Origin: J089 sp964535735
GTDB taxonomy: Bacteria > Fidelibacterota > Marinisomatia > Marinisomatales > J089
Direction: 5' to 3'
Assembly (NCBI GenBank): GCA_964535735.1
Contig: CAZHTM010000035.1
Location: 1 to 24,743, forward strand
DNA length: 24,743 nucleotides
Under the pieces are notes generated by a model, which did not search any database, was not told the DNA's origin, and saw nothing but the letters and a program-made list of their open reading frames with translations. A program made the translations under genes and the position numbers. Positions 7,187 to 16,458 of this stretch are shown here, piece by piece. Numbering within the stretch: the stretch's first letter is position 1; every line of letters begins with the position of its first letter.

Positions 7187-9268
7187 TCAAGCCAATACAA
7201 AATTGGCACGTCGTTTTTTCAAATCTACCGATACTACCCTTACCGTAACCATGTCTCCAAGGGAATATTCCTTTCCAGTACGTTTTCCACGCAAAAGATA
7301 GCGATCGTCTTCAAAAATCATGTCGTCCTCCAGGGTTATGGCGGGCACCAGACCTTCGGCCAGAGATGTATCCAACTGCACAAAGAAGCCCGCCGCAATG
7401 ACGCCCGAAATTACACCCGTAAAAACTTCCCCGATCCGTTCATTGAGCCAACGCAATTGCTTAAGCCTGATGAATTCCCGTTCCGCATTTTGAGCCTTTT
7501 GCTCCTGTTCCGTAATCCAGTCCGCGATACTACTGAGTTCATCCTTCATATACGGTTTAGGCGTGGCGTTCAAGGCGGCTTTAACAAGACGATGAACGGT
7601 AAGATCGGGAAATCGTCGAATCGGCGATGTGAAATGACAGTATGTACCAAAAGCCAGGCCAAAATGTCCCAGATTATTAACAGAGTATCGCGCCTTGGCC
7701 ATGGAACGCAAGGCCAGAGATTCAATCAGGTTTTTATACGGTGAATCTTCGACCTTTAGTAGCAGGTCTCTGATGGATGCCGGTGTACTGAGTTTTTTTG
7801 GCTTATCAGGTAGAATACTCAAAAGCGACAGCAAGCGACTGAAATCCTCCAGACGGTCCTGATCCGGTTTTTCATGGATACGAAAAATAAGCGGGCCCTC
7901 CTCTTTGTCGCTTCCACCATAACGTTTGGCAATCAATCGATTGGCTAGGAGCATACATTCTTCCACAATCCGGTGGCTTTGAAGCCGTTCATTGGGCGTG
8001 ATGGTATGGGGAATGCCCGTTTCACTTAATTCGATTACCGGTTCGGCAATGTCAAAATCAATGCTACCTAACTCTGTCCTTTCCTGAAAATAGACCTTAG
8101 ACAATTCCCAAAGTACTTTACAATCATTGACAAATGGCGACGATTTTTTGCCATCCAGAATATCCTGAACATCCTGGTAGGTAAGAAAGGCCTTACAGTT
8201 AATAACGGATTCAACTACTTCCCAACGTTTAATCTTAAAGTGCCGGTCTAACGTCACCAGAACGGACAAAGCCAGGCGGTCTTCCCCTTCCACCAGTGAA
8301 CATAAATCTCCGGACAATTCAAATGGAAGCATGGGCACTACCTGATCGTGTAAATAGACCGATGTGCCCCGCTTTAAGGCTTCTTTGTCTAACGGAGAAT
8401 GCAATGGTACAAATTCGCTCACATCCGCAATATGTATGCCCAGTTCATATCCACCTTTAACGCGCTGGATGGACAGTCCATCATCATGATCTTTGGCACT
8501 GGCGGGATCTATTGTAAGTACCCTACGATCACGAAGATCACGGCGCTTTCTTGACTGCTGCCGAATAAATTTTGCGGAGAGAGATGGAAGGTTTTTTAAT
8601 ACATCTTTGGGAAAGTCCACGGTGTAATTGTAAGAATGGACAATCACATCGAAATCATTGCGGGGATCATTACTGTCCCCAATGACCTTCGTTACTTCAC
8701 AAAGCAGGGGCGTCTGGGAACTTCCCCAATCTATGACCCGTGCAACAACGACCTGTCCAGCCTTCCAATCTGCTTTCCGCTGTTTCCGTATCCGGATTCC
8801 CCGTTCTGGAGTAAATGGGGAGATTTCCAGTTTCCATTCCCGCCCAGATTTAATGAGGGTTCCTACAAAGGTGGTGCGGCTGCGCTCCAGGATCTTTTGA
8901 ACAGTTCCCCACGTGCGTTGTCCTCCCCGACGGCTATGCAGCCGGATTTCCACGCGGTCTCCGTTCAGGGCATCGCGAATGTAATTACGGGGGATGAATA
9001 CGTCCGGTGCGTCCTCGTCCAGAATCACAAAGCCAAAGCCTTTCTGATTCATGATTAGTTTCCCGGTCAAATTCCGGGATTTCTTCTTTATCCTATATTT
9101 TCCACTTTTGGATACAATGATTTGATTTCCCTGGACCAAATCCTTCAACGCAGATTTGAACTGACGAATATTTTTTGGTTTTATCTCCAATCGTTTCTGT
9201 ATCTCTTTAGATGATAAAGGATGCTGAGAATGTTGTGTTAAAAGGTTGAGTATTTTTTCTTTAATCAT
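7187..9268 (-). CDS. rnr: Ribonuclease R
   Basis: A 693-aa 3'-to-5' exoribonuclease of the RNase II/R family. In order it has a winged-helix-like N-terminus, cold-shock domains (LTGKLIMNQKGFGFVIL, DVFIPRNY), the RNB domain with the four active-site aspartates in IDPASAKDHDD (Asp254, 260, 262, 263), HFTSPIRRFPDLTVHR and a C-terminal S1 domain (VFTGVISGVIAAGFFVQL). The S1 domain is followed by almost no basic tail, so the protein is shorter than E. coli RNase R. The enzyme degrades structured RNA, rRNA and mRNA in the cytoplasm. Its ATG overlaps the upstream Omp85-like gene by four bases (ATGA) with no clear ribosome site, which points to translational coupling. Confidence 0.95.
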   Translation of the reverse strand: MIKEKILNLLTQHSQHPLSSKEIQKRLEIKPKNIRQFKSALKDLVQGNQIIVSKSGKYRIKKKSRNLTGKLIMNQKGFGFVILDEDAPDVFIPRNYIRDALNGDRVEIRLHSRRGGQRTWGTVQKILERSRTTFVGTLIKSGREWKLEISPFTPERGIRIRKQRKADWKAGQVVVARVIDWGSSQTPLLCEVTKVIGDSNDPRNDFDVIVHSYNYTVDFPKDVLKNLPSLSAKFIRQQSRKRRDLRDRRVLTIDPASAKDHDDGLSIQRVKGGYELGIHIADVSEFVPLHSPLDKEALKRGTSVYLHDQVVPMLPFELSGDLCSLVEGEDRLALSVLVTLDRHFKIKRWEVVESVINCKAFLTYQDVQDILDGKKSSPFVNDCKVLWELSKVYFQERTELGSIDFDIAEPVIELSETGIPHTITPNERLQSHRIVEECMLLANRLIAKRYGGSDKEEGPLIFRIHEKPDQDRLEDFSRLLSLLSILPDKPKKLSTPASIRDLLLKVEDSPYKNLIESLALRSMAKARYSVNNLGHFGLAFGTYCHFTSPIRRFPDLTVHRLVKAALNATPKPYMKDELSSIADWITEQEQKAQNAEREFIRLKQLRWLNERIGEVFTGVISGVIAAGFFVQLDTSLAEGLVPAITLEDDMIFEDDRYLLRGKRTGKEYSLGDMVTVRVVSVDLKKRRANFVLA

Positions 9269-10617
9269 AACTTATTTATTACCTGAAAATGAATCTGTCC
9301 ATCAGTCAACGCGTCTCCGCGACCGATTCCATAATAGAATTTAATCAAGACAGACTTTGAATTTTGAATAAAACCCAATCCCCAACCTCGTGGGTTGGGC
9401 GATAGCTTGGGATGTATGTATGCAAGGTCGATGAAGAATACGCCTCGCAGTTGGTTATTGAGCACGGGTTGACCCTCTACCGTGAATAACGCCTGGCGAT
9501 CTACCTGGAAGATTTGTTCCGGATATCCGCGGATGGATTGAATTCCACCAGACCGTATCCATTGATATTCAGAGATTTCTCCAGTTTCATTCAAGATACC
9601 GTCCAGAACAAGGCGGGTTTTCCACACCCACCACGACACGGGGGATACATACCATTCCCAATCATGTTGAAACTTCAACAACCATTGATTAAGGTCGCCG
9701 CCAGTTTGAGAGCCAAAACGAACTCCCGTGACCCACGAAGACCCTGTTCCGGGAAGCCAGCGATCGTTGAGTGAATTTCGGTTTATCTCCAACCGTATCA
9801 ACCGTTCACGTAAAGCAGTGAGACCTGCCGTTTTTCCGTCTAAAGTGGGCTGCGATCGAACCAGCGAAGAACCGGCCTTCCATCGGCCGATCAATCCCCC
9901 GATCCCGGATAGATACACATCTTCCCGGGTTTGGGTAAAGAGTCCTGAACGGATTTCCTGACTATAGGAGCCTCCTCCGCCCAAAGGCAAGCCAAACGGA
10001 TAGGGCTCATCTATGCTGATGGTGATTTTTTGCGAGGATTCATCGAGCCGGTTCCAGAGAAAATCGATGGTTCCTGCAGAACGCCAGGCATTTTCCAGGT
10101 GGACTTGAATTTCCCCGGTGATAATCCAGCCTTTATCAGCCGTTTTCTGTCCGCCCGCAATGCCACTGATTTCACTGGCAAAGACGGGTTGAAAATCCAC
10201 TACCGCCAGCGGAGTTTCTTCCAATCTGGCATAAGTAAGGACTGTGTGTTGATTTAAAAACGGTTGGCTGTTTTTAATTTCACGAAATACTCGATCAGTT
10301 CCATAAGTCAGCGGCTGAGTTAAAAGGGGCTGAAACAAGCGTTGCGTAATCCGTGGTGAAACCGCCTTTGTTCCCAGGACGATTAGGGAGTCGGGTGTAC
10401 GAATATGTTTTTCAAAGCGATATGTTACGGAAGAGGTCTTATTGATGAAGGCGGTAAGAACCCAGGCACTACCCAAATCCTTCCGATGTAAGAGGTCTTT
10501 TGCTAGCACGTCCACCACCTGGGTAGAATCGGTGATAGGAAACTCCCGGTCCTGGCCGTTGATCAGGGTAAGTGTCAGGAGAAAGACTACCGTTATGGTT
10601 ACCCTAATAATAGGCAC
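9265..10617 (-). CDS. Outer-membrane beta-barrel protein, Omp85/BamA-like
   Basis: A 450-aa exported protein. A GTG at 10617 lies a few bases after an AGGAGA ribosome site and begins a clear signal peptide (PIIRVTITVVFLLTLTLING). An in-frame GTG at 10716 would put a long non-signal extension in front, so I rejected it. A POTRA-like stretch (about residues 50-150) precedes many alternating beta strands. The C-terminal part has the Omp85 hallmark IRGYPE, matching the VRGF/Y loop, then FTVEGQPVLNN, LRGVFFIDLAYI and a glycine-rich final region. Omp85 proteins insert or translocate proteins or lipids at the outer membrane; which type this is cannot be told. It overlaps the end of the large barrel gene by 14 bases, so the two may act together. 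Confidence 0.78.
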   Translation of the reverse strand: MPIIRVTITVVFLLTLTLINGQDREFPITDSTQVVDVLAKDLLHRKDLGSAWVLTAFINKTSSVTYRFEKHIRTPDSLIVLGTKAVSPRITQRLFQPLLTQPLTYGTDRVFREIKNSQPFLNQHTVLTYARLEETPLAVVDFQPVFASEISGIAGGQKTADKGWIITGEIQVHLENAWRSAGTIDFLWNRLDESSQKITISIDEPYPFGLPLGGGGSYSQEIRSGLFTQTREDVYLSGIGGLIGRWKAGSSLVRSQPTLDGKTAGLTALRERLIRLEINRNSLNDRWLPGTGSSWVTGVRFGSQTGGDLNQWLLKFQHDWEWYVSPVSWWVWKTRLVLDGILNETGEISEYQWIRSGGIQSIRGYPEQIFQVDRQALFTVEGQPVLNNQLRGVFFIDLAYIHPKLSPNPRGWGLGFIQNSKSVLIKFYYGIGRGDALTDGQIHFQVINKL

Positions 10618-13600
10618 GTATTTCTCCTGAAAAATGGATGAATCCATCATAATACGCGTTATCGATATAATTAACGGACAGATTGAGATGGAAATTGTTT
10701 CCCAGCATCCAGACACTTTGAAGCTGCCACCGGAAGGAGCGCCCCAGGGCGTAGCCTTTCAAGGCGTCCGAGGGCAATTCTGTGATGCTGTTGTCACTTT
10801 GACTTTGGAACCAATCCATTTGTCCTTGGATGCGGTGATTTCTTCCCGGGAACAGAGACCCCTCCACAAAAAGTCCCTGTCCTGTCACACGATAGTCTCC
10901 CTGATTCTGGTTGCCCTGCCCTTCGGCATATCGTAAACGAGTTTCGATTTGAAACTGTCCCGTGCGGGAGAATTTTAATCCTGGTTCGATCCAACGAGAA
11001 TTTGAGGAACGATTTCGAAACGTGCTTACGGTAGATTCCGTGTTGGTCCTGTTCCGCGAGAGTTCAGTGGTGAATTTCAACGATGAAGTAAGCGCGTATT
11101 GACTTTCAATGCCCCACTCCGCCTGACGTCGACGATCATTACCCCGGGGATCCAAGCCCTCGAAATCAAGACTGGACCGTGTCCATTCTCGTAGTCTAAG
11201 AGGAACAGCCTTAAAGGAAATATCCCAATCTTGATTAATTGCGCCCTTCGACAGTTGAGTTTGTTGCGTGGCTAAATCCGACGAAAACAGTCGGTCCAGA
11301 GACAAAGTTTTTCCCTGGAATTTGCTGGCCAGATCCAGGACCAGACGACTGGTTTGCAAATTCAACCGGTTTTGCAGCAGGTTACGGATTTCAAGTCGTT
11401 GCTTCCAATCCATGGAAACGGCGGGATGGCGATCCCCGGTAAAGACGACAGTTCCGATATACGCGCCATTGGGATCGGCCACATATTCCTGGAAAACGGG
11501 ATCATAGCGATACTGTCCCAATCCCGGTCCCACGGAATCATAGACCACGGCTCGCGTCTGCACCTGGGCTTCCTCCAAACGGGAGGACCAATTCCAGAGG
11601 ACGGAGCGCGTTGGATTATGGTAACTGAACTGGAGTTGTCCCATGGTGGATTTGAATTGCGTGGAAGTAATGTATTTTTCTTTCCAGCGATGAGTTCCAT
11701 TAAAGGATAGACGCCATCCCGATTTTGACCGCGCTGTCCAGTCTACAGCGGTTATCCAATCGGTCGCTTCGCGCTGAAAACTTGAATCCTGGTAGGTCCA
11801 GTCCAGTCGTCGATCTACACCGAGTCGGAATTGGTGCTGTTCGTACTGGGATTCAATTCCAGCACCCACCGATTCAAATCGGGTAGATTGTGGGGATTGC
11901 TCGGTCGAATAACGGAAGACGGGACGAATTTTTGTCGGCAGCACTGCCAGGTCCAGGTTCGTTTGATAAAAAGGATCGCGGTCCTGGTCCAAATAGGCAA
12001 AAGACAGGTTAAGTCGCGGCATCCATTGGCTATGAGTATTTACATTTCCAGTTAATCGGTACAGCACTTTCGTACCGTAGGCATAGCGATCTACCGCCAG
12101 TTGTCCGGTCCCCGTCTTACTTTCTTCAATCCCAAGCCGAAAGGTTGATAGATGCTCCTCTCCTGTCGGGATTGTAACCAGATTCCAGTTACGGTAAAAC
12201 CGTGCTTCCCGGTCATTGGAAAGGGCCGCAAACCGGGCAGAACGAAACCAATCTTCAACGGCATAATGAACGTACAATTGATTAAAAAGCCGAAGCTCTC
12301 CCTGAGCGCGAAAACTGGCGCCCATACCGTTGGTCTCACCTGAGGGGTTAGCGGAAAGACGATTAAGATCATGGATGGATCCGTGCCAGGTAAAATCCCA
12401 GGTTCCCGTCGCTCCTAATAGACCGGAAGACTGAATCGTCAAGAAATCCAAACGCTCTGGAGCGGAAATCCGACGCCAGGGCGAATACAAAACCAGGGTA
12501 GGCGATCGAAGCGAATCGGGAACGTAGGTGTAATAAATACGCCCTCCGGTGGATATTTCACGACGGTATACTCCGGAATCGGGATCCACCTCAAACGTAA
12601 TGCGATAACGAGTCGCGCTTGGTTCCTGCCCATCAGGATCGTAGACATAATACTGGCCGTTGAAAACATAAGATCCGGTTGAATCTTGTATCGCGGTGGA
12701 TTGAATGACGAATCCTCCGCTCGCATCCGTTAACGCTTCCCTATCAACGGCGGAAAGAGTCCCGGCGGGGATGTTATCGCCATCCCGAATCCACTGGAAC
12801 CCTACCTTCACTCCCGATCCAAAGGCATGGTTTATTCGAGCTCCTGTAAGTCCGCGACTGTATTTTCCGTCACGGTATTCATATTCCACAAGAATATCCG
12901 TATCGTCGTGAATCAGAATCCGGGACATGAAGGTGATTTCTCCCGTAGAATAATCGATAATGTAATCTCGATTTTCGCCCCGGACTCGCCGTTGTCCATC
13001 CACCCATACTCGTTCGCTGCCGGCCAGGATAAAGATTGGTGTCCGGCCGTCTTTGGACGGAAGCGCATACGGTCCCTGGTTCTGATCCTGCCCTTTAAAC
13101 GCATAGGTAGTGTAGATACCTCCATTCCCGGCGATCAAGGCATTGCCCGTCCAGGAATCGGTATGGACTTCACCAGTCATTCCTGTGACCTTGCGACTCA
13201 CATTGGCGAACCGTGATGTCTTGATATCAATATCCAGGTCTCCCGTTCGGATTTGGAAATTGGGATGGGTGATATCCAGATACACTTTATCGATTTCTTC
13301 AAGGGCTTGAGTATTCCCTTCCGGTTGAATGGGGAAATTCTGGTCCGATAGAATACCGCTAACGGTAATATCTTTCGTCAAATTTCCCTGTAGCTGAAGT
13401 TCCAATCCTCCGGAGAAGCCGTTGCCTCCGTTTGGCGAGAGCTCAAAGTTTCGGAAAAACGTACCAGAGGAGACTAGAGTCTCGTCGGAAGCGTCTAATG
13501 TTTCTGCCTCATCCTTATCCTTTGAGATGACCGTGGTATCGATCTGTAGTGTACTGGGGTCCCATTCAAGAAGAGTATTAACCAACGGTCCTACACGATT

Positions 13601-13870
13601 TGGAATAATGCCAGACAGAGTTTGATACGCAACGATTAAGGTGACAGAGTCAGAAGGTGATTTTGAAAAATGCAAGGTGCCTGTTACTGGATTAATGGAG
13701 TCAGGATAGACAAGCTTCCCGCCTTCAAAGACGTGAACACTTTCAGGACGAATTGGAGGTTGTGACAGAGTTAAAGTGTAGGTACCAGGTATAAAATTCA
13801 GCGTGTCCACCACCTGGGAAAATCCCAGGTCCAGGCAAAGAAAACAAAGGGTTAATAACCACCGTCGCAT
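10604..13870 (-). CDS. Large outer-membrane beta-barrel protein of unknown function
   Basis: A 1088-aa protein with a signal peptide (MRRWLLTLCFLCLDLGFSQ), an N-terminal beta-rich region, an acidic linker (KDKDEAETLDASDE) and a long series of amphipathic beta strands with many Tyr, Trp and Arg residues, ending in aromatic residues (IRAYY) as outer-membrane barrels do. The phrases GSERVWVDGQRR and DYIIDYSTGEITF (about residues 285-315) belong to a repeat-like motif seen in large surface proteins of FCB-group and related bacteria. I do not recognise a named family. The start ATG follows the upstream TGA by one base. The C-terminus overlaps the Omp85-like gene, so I infer joint function at the outer membrane. 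Confidence 0.75.
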   Translation of the reverse strand: MRRWLLTLCFLCLDLGFSQVVDTLNFIPGTYTLTLSQPPIRPESVHVFEGGKLVYPDSINPVTGTLHFSKSPSDSVTLIVAYQTLSGIIPNRVGPLVNTLLEWDPSTLQIDTTVISKDKDEAETLDASDETLVSSGTFFRNFELSPNGGNGFSGGLELQLQGNLTKDITVSGILSDQNFPIQPEGNTQALEEIDKVYLDITHPNFQIRTGDLDIDIKTSRFANVSRKVTGMTGEVHTDSWTGNALIAGNGGIYTTYAFKGQDQNQGPYALPSKDGRTPIFILAGSERVWVDGQRRVRGENRDYIIDYSTGEITFMSRILIHDDTDILVEYEYRDGKYSRGLTGARINHAFGSGVKVGFQWIRDGDNIPAGTLSAVDREALTDASGGFVIQSTAIQDSTGSYVFNGQYYVYDPDGQEPSATRYRITFEVDPDSGVYRREISTGGRIYYTYVPDSLRSPTLVLYSPWRRISAPERLDFLTIQSSGLLGATGTWDFTWHGSIHDLNRLSANPSGETNGMGASFRAQGELRLFNQLYVHYAVEDWFRSARFAALSNDREARFYRNWNLVTIPTGEEHLSTFRLGIEESKTGTGQLAVDRYAYGTKVLYRLTGNVNTHSQWMPRLNLSFAYLDQDRDPFYQTNLDLAVLPTKIRPVFRYSTEQSPQSTRFESVGAGIESQYEQHQFRLGVDRRLDWTYQDSSFQREATDWITAVDWTARSKSGWRLSFNGTHRWKEKYITSTQFKSTMGQLQFSYHNPTRSVLWNWSSRLEEAQVQTRAVVYDSVGPGLGQYRYDPVFQEYVADPNGAYIGTVVFTGDRHPAVSMDWKQRLEIRNLLQNRLNLQTSRLVLDLASKFQGKTLSLDRLFSSDLATQQTQLSKGAINQDWDISFKAVPLRLREWTRSSLDFEGLDPRGNDRRRQAEWGIESQYALTSSLKFTTELSRNRTNTESTVSTFRNRSSNSRWIEPGLKFSRTGQFQIETRLRYAEGQGNQNQGDYRVTGQGLFVEGSLFPGRNHRIQGQMDWFQSQSDNSITELPSDALKGYALGRSFRWQLQSVWMLGNNFHLNLSVNYIDNAYYDGFIHFSGEIRAYY

Positions 13871-13871
13871 A

Positions 13872-14756
13872 TCAAGAAGATAGGCGATAAATCCAAATAT
13901 CCTTGGAGGTAAGCACTATGACCTGATTATTAAATTGAAACACATCCTGAACGCGGTCCAGCGGTAAAACGGCTACAATTTGGTCGTTAATTCTAAAGAC
14001 AAGTTGTGACTGTTCTTCAGCGGCAATGGTCCATGCTTTTTGAAAATAAAGGAGTCCGCGGATATTCGCCGCAGCATTCAAGGGCCATTGTGCCAGGAGC
14101 CGGCCGGTAGATGAAAATATGTACAGACGATCAGGATCCTGGGAAAGAAGCGCCACGTCTCCTTTGCTATTGGTCTCAAGCTCAAGAATCAGTCCCGGTG
14201 AAGACGATAAATATTGGAAATCAATGAGGGGATTCGGATCCCATCCTATGCGAGATTTCCGAAAAACACCCTGATCAGCAGTACTGACTACCAACAGATT
14301 TCCAAATGAATCTACCGTAAAGCGACTTGGGTCCAGATCGCGATCCAGAGGTTGGAAATCTAAAAAATGCAACCGGTAGTCAAATCGGACCCAGCCATCG
14401 CGGCCTCGATCCAGAACGTAGACCACCATCCGATCGATACGAAAATCCACGGGGTCGAACAAAGATTCTTCCGCTTGTCCGAATCCTCCGGAGAAAACAA
14501 CCGTTCCGTTCCGCTCTAAACGAATTAATTGCTTGGCGGTTCGATCTAAAAGAATGAAGGACTGATCCGGACCGGGCTGGATATCGGTGGGGGCAAGTCC
14601 CTCCTCTGCTAGTATTGACGGCAGCGGAATTCGGGATTGGAGCTGAAGCCAATGGGGAACTGAAGCCTCCTGCCCAAATAGCAAGACAGCAAGATACAGG
14701 AAAAGCCATATCCCATGGCGGGGTTTCAACCAACGGGTTTGAACGGAATCGCTCAA
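13872..14756 (-). CDS. Exported beta-propeller-like (NHL/YncE-type) protein
   Basis: About 294 aa with a hydrophobic export signal (GIWLFLYLAVLLFGQ) and then repeated blades of the form 'P.DI..GPDQSFILLDR..KQLIRLERNG', 'DFRIDRMVVYVLDRGRDGWVRFD' and 'FTVDSFGNLLVVS'. These resemble NHL or six-bladed propeller repeats. No catalytic motif is visible. There is no ATG near the start. I picked the TTG at 14756 because it leaves a normal signal peptide and lies 16 bases after the previous stop; a GTG at 14831 would overlap the upstream gene by about 60 bases. It stops one base before the large barrel gene and probably belongs to the same envelope module. It is not a confident family assignment. Confidence 0.6.
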   Translation of the reverse strand: MSDSVQTRWLKPRHGIWLFLYLAVLLFGQEASVPHWLQLQSRIPLPSILAEEGLAPTDIQPGPDQSFILLDRTAKQLIRLERNGTVVFSGGFGQAEESLFDPVDFRIDRMVVYVLDRGRDGWVRFDYRLHFLDFQPLDRDLDPSRFTVDSFGNLLVVSTADQGVFRKSRIGWDPNPLIDFQYLSSSPGLILELETNSKGDVALLSQDPDRLYIFSSTGRLLAQWPLNAAANIRGLLYFQKAWTIAAEEQSQLVFRINDQIVAVLPLDRVQDVFQFNNQVIVLTSKDIWIYRLSS

Positions 14757-14772
14757 ACCAACAGCAACCTGC

Positions 14773-15672
14773 TTAAAGCTTATGCCCGCAACTAGAACAG
14801 AATTTATCGTTAGGACGAACCGGCTGACCACATTGTGAACAGAATTTCTTCTGTCCCGCAGTGGAAGCTTTTGCTTTATCTGTAGCGCTCACCGGTTTAG
14901 ATGCGGATTTGGATACAGCTACCGCCGGAAAACGTTTATAATTAAACGCCACCACCAGTGTCATCGCCAAAAGCGCCAAATACGGTTGCCAGGTAGGAAG
15001 CGTAAACCGTTCCGGTGCATCGTTGCCTTCCGGCGCCGCGGCCACCACATTCCCTCCAGCATTGAGCATAGATTGAAGCTGCTCCATGGTAAGTTTCCCG
15101 GAAGGATTCTGGTACTGAATTTCAATCGATTGGATTTGCCCAGCCTTCAACGATTCGTAATGGAAACGGTGAAAGGTGATGCCGTGTTGATCCGGGAAGG
15201 ATTCCGGCTCATCATCCGGTTCAATGAGTTTGAAATTTTCAGCTACCATTGGTTCCTGAACCAGAATATGGTAGTGCGGAAAATCAGAATCAGATTTTAT
15301 GGAAAAATCGAATTTCCGTTCTCCGGTTGGATTGGTGAAGGGTGTATAAAAAGCGAAAAAGCGGAATTTGTTATTTTTAGGGGTCACCGTGACCCAGGTT
15401 TCATTCCCTCTCTTCTCAAGAGTCAGGTTGGAAATAATAGGATCTTTCTGTCCTTCAACTTCCACGACTGAAAAAGCTGAATCGGTTCCAGCGGGAACCA
15501 TAAAATGAAGAGCGGGAGTAAAATTACCTGGTTCCACTTCGCCAAGGTACTCCACCATAACCCCTTTTGAGTAGTACTCGGGATAAATATCCGCTTCCAG
15601 CGATTCAATGACCTGCCCCCACATAAGTGAGTTGATAAAAACGGTGGAAAGCAGCCAAAAATGGTTTTTCAT
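14773..15672 (-). CDS. Exported membrane-anchored protein with C-terminal zinc ribbon
   Basis: A 299-aa protein. The ATG at 15672 follows a GGAG site and starts a signal peptide (MKNHFWLLSTVFINSLMWGQ). A beta-rich extracytoplasmic domain follows (to about residue 225), with no named family recognised. A single membrane helix (about 230-245, PYLALLAMTLVVAF) is followed by basic residues and an Ala/Ser/Lys linker. The last 25 residues form a zinc ribbon with two CxxC knuckles (Cys278, 281, 292, 295). By the positive-inside rule the ribbon should be cytoplasmic, giving a signal-anchored type I topology. A longer TTG-initiated reading from 15744 overlaps the CAAX gene and is unlikely. Function is unknown; a sensor or scaffold is a guess. 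Confidence 0.7.
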   Translation of the reverse strand: MKNHFWLLSTVFINSLMWGQVIESLEADIYPEYYSKGVMVEYLGEVEPGNFTPALHFMVPAGTDSAFSVVEVEGQKDPIISNLTLEKRGNETWVTVTPKNNKFRFFAFYTPFTNPTGERKFDFSIKSDSDFPHYHILVQEPMVAENFKLIEPDDEPESFPDQHGITFHRFHYESLKAGQIQSIEIQYQNPSGKLTMEQLQSMLNAGGNVVAAAPEGNDAPERFTLPTWQPYLALLAMTLVVAFNYKRFPAVAVSKSASKPVSATDKAKASTAGQKKFCSQCGQPVRPNDKFCSSCGHKL

Positions 15673-15724
15673 GTTAACTCCAATAAAAATAGGTGTCAAA
15701 AATACAATGCTTTTACGATTCGCC

Positions 15725-16450
15725 CTATGCTTGGTTTCCTCCAAAAATCGTGAGTTGGATGACGGTAATCAAGTCATAGATGGCATGGCTCCAGGCGGTG
15801 ATACCAAATCCGCGGAAGATGTAGAGAAATCCCAAAAAGCATCCAGCCACAAATCGCACCAGAAATAAGGTAACACGGGGAACGCCGCCCAGGGGACCCA
15901 TGAAATGGAACCAGGAAAACAACGCCGCCGCCAAAAGAACTGCTATTATTTTCGCTCCCATGGGTCGCCATTGAAAAGCCAAGATGAGCAGGGGAACCAA
16001 CCCGGTAATCAGAAGAACCCTGAAAATGAGTTCTTCAAATAGCCCCGCCCCCAGGCCAAGTACCACTTGTTGAACAGTTTCCCGCATGATTGGATTCATG
16101 AGCAACGCCTGAAAGGATTGCAGGATCAGAACCAGTACCAAACCCCATAAGCAACTTTCTCCAACGATTCCGATGAGTATAGTGCTGGAAAAGGATTCCT
16201 CCGGATGTCGATTGCGATTCCAATAGAAGGCGACGACCGTCCCCACTATAAATAAGAATCCCAAACCCAACATTCCCCGGATGCCTAACGAAGATAAGAT
16301 GGACTGGAGGAGAACATCGGCGCTATTCCGAACCGTGGGGAGGTGGGCATTCCGAATTAAAATCAGTCCCGATTCATAAATGACCAGAAGCGGAAAAACC
16401 GCTACCAGACTATAAAATAAAGATCGGGATTGTCGCCAATAGGTTACCAA
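15725..16450 (-). CDS. CPBP-family (CAAX-like) intramembrane metalloprotease
   Basis: A 241-aa polytopic membrane protein with the three CPBP/Abi motifs: the paired glutamates and Arg in FEELIFR (Glu139, Glu140, Arg144), FSWFHF (His182) and SHAIYDL (His222, Asp226). About six to eight hydrophobic segments are visible. The family includes Rce1-like proteases and bacterial proteins linked to bacteriocin immunity or membrane-protein processing; here the substrate is unknown. The start is TTG at 16450, six bases after an AGGA site and nine bases after the lepA stop. It is followed by the zinc-ribbon protein gene, so lepA may drive its expression. Confidence 0.85.
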   Translation of the reverse strand: MVTYWRQSRSLFYSLVAVFPLLVIYESGLILIRNAHLPTVRNSADVLLQSILSSLGIRGMLGLGFLFIVGTVVAFYWNRNRHPEESFSSTILIGIVGESCLWGLVLVLILQSFQALLMNPIMRETVQQVVLGLGAGLFEELIFRVLLITGLVPLLILAFQWRPMGAKIIAVLLAAALFSWFHFMGPLGGVPRVTLFLVRFVAGCFLGFLYIFRGFGITAWSHAIYDLITVIQLTIFGGNQA

Positions 16451-16458
16451 GCGAAGTC

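Noticed and set aside
148..7744. Plus-strand open frames, for example 148-402 and 7010-7744
   Set aside because: They lie antisense to well-supported minus-strand genes, show no domain signature and have no ribosome sites. They are coding shadows.
9265..10716. A longer start of the Omp85-like gene at 10716
   Set aside because: The GTG at 10617 has an AGGAGA site and starts a proper signal peptide; the longer form would hide it and overlap the upstream gene by more than 100 bases.
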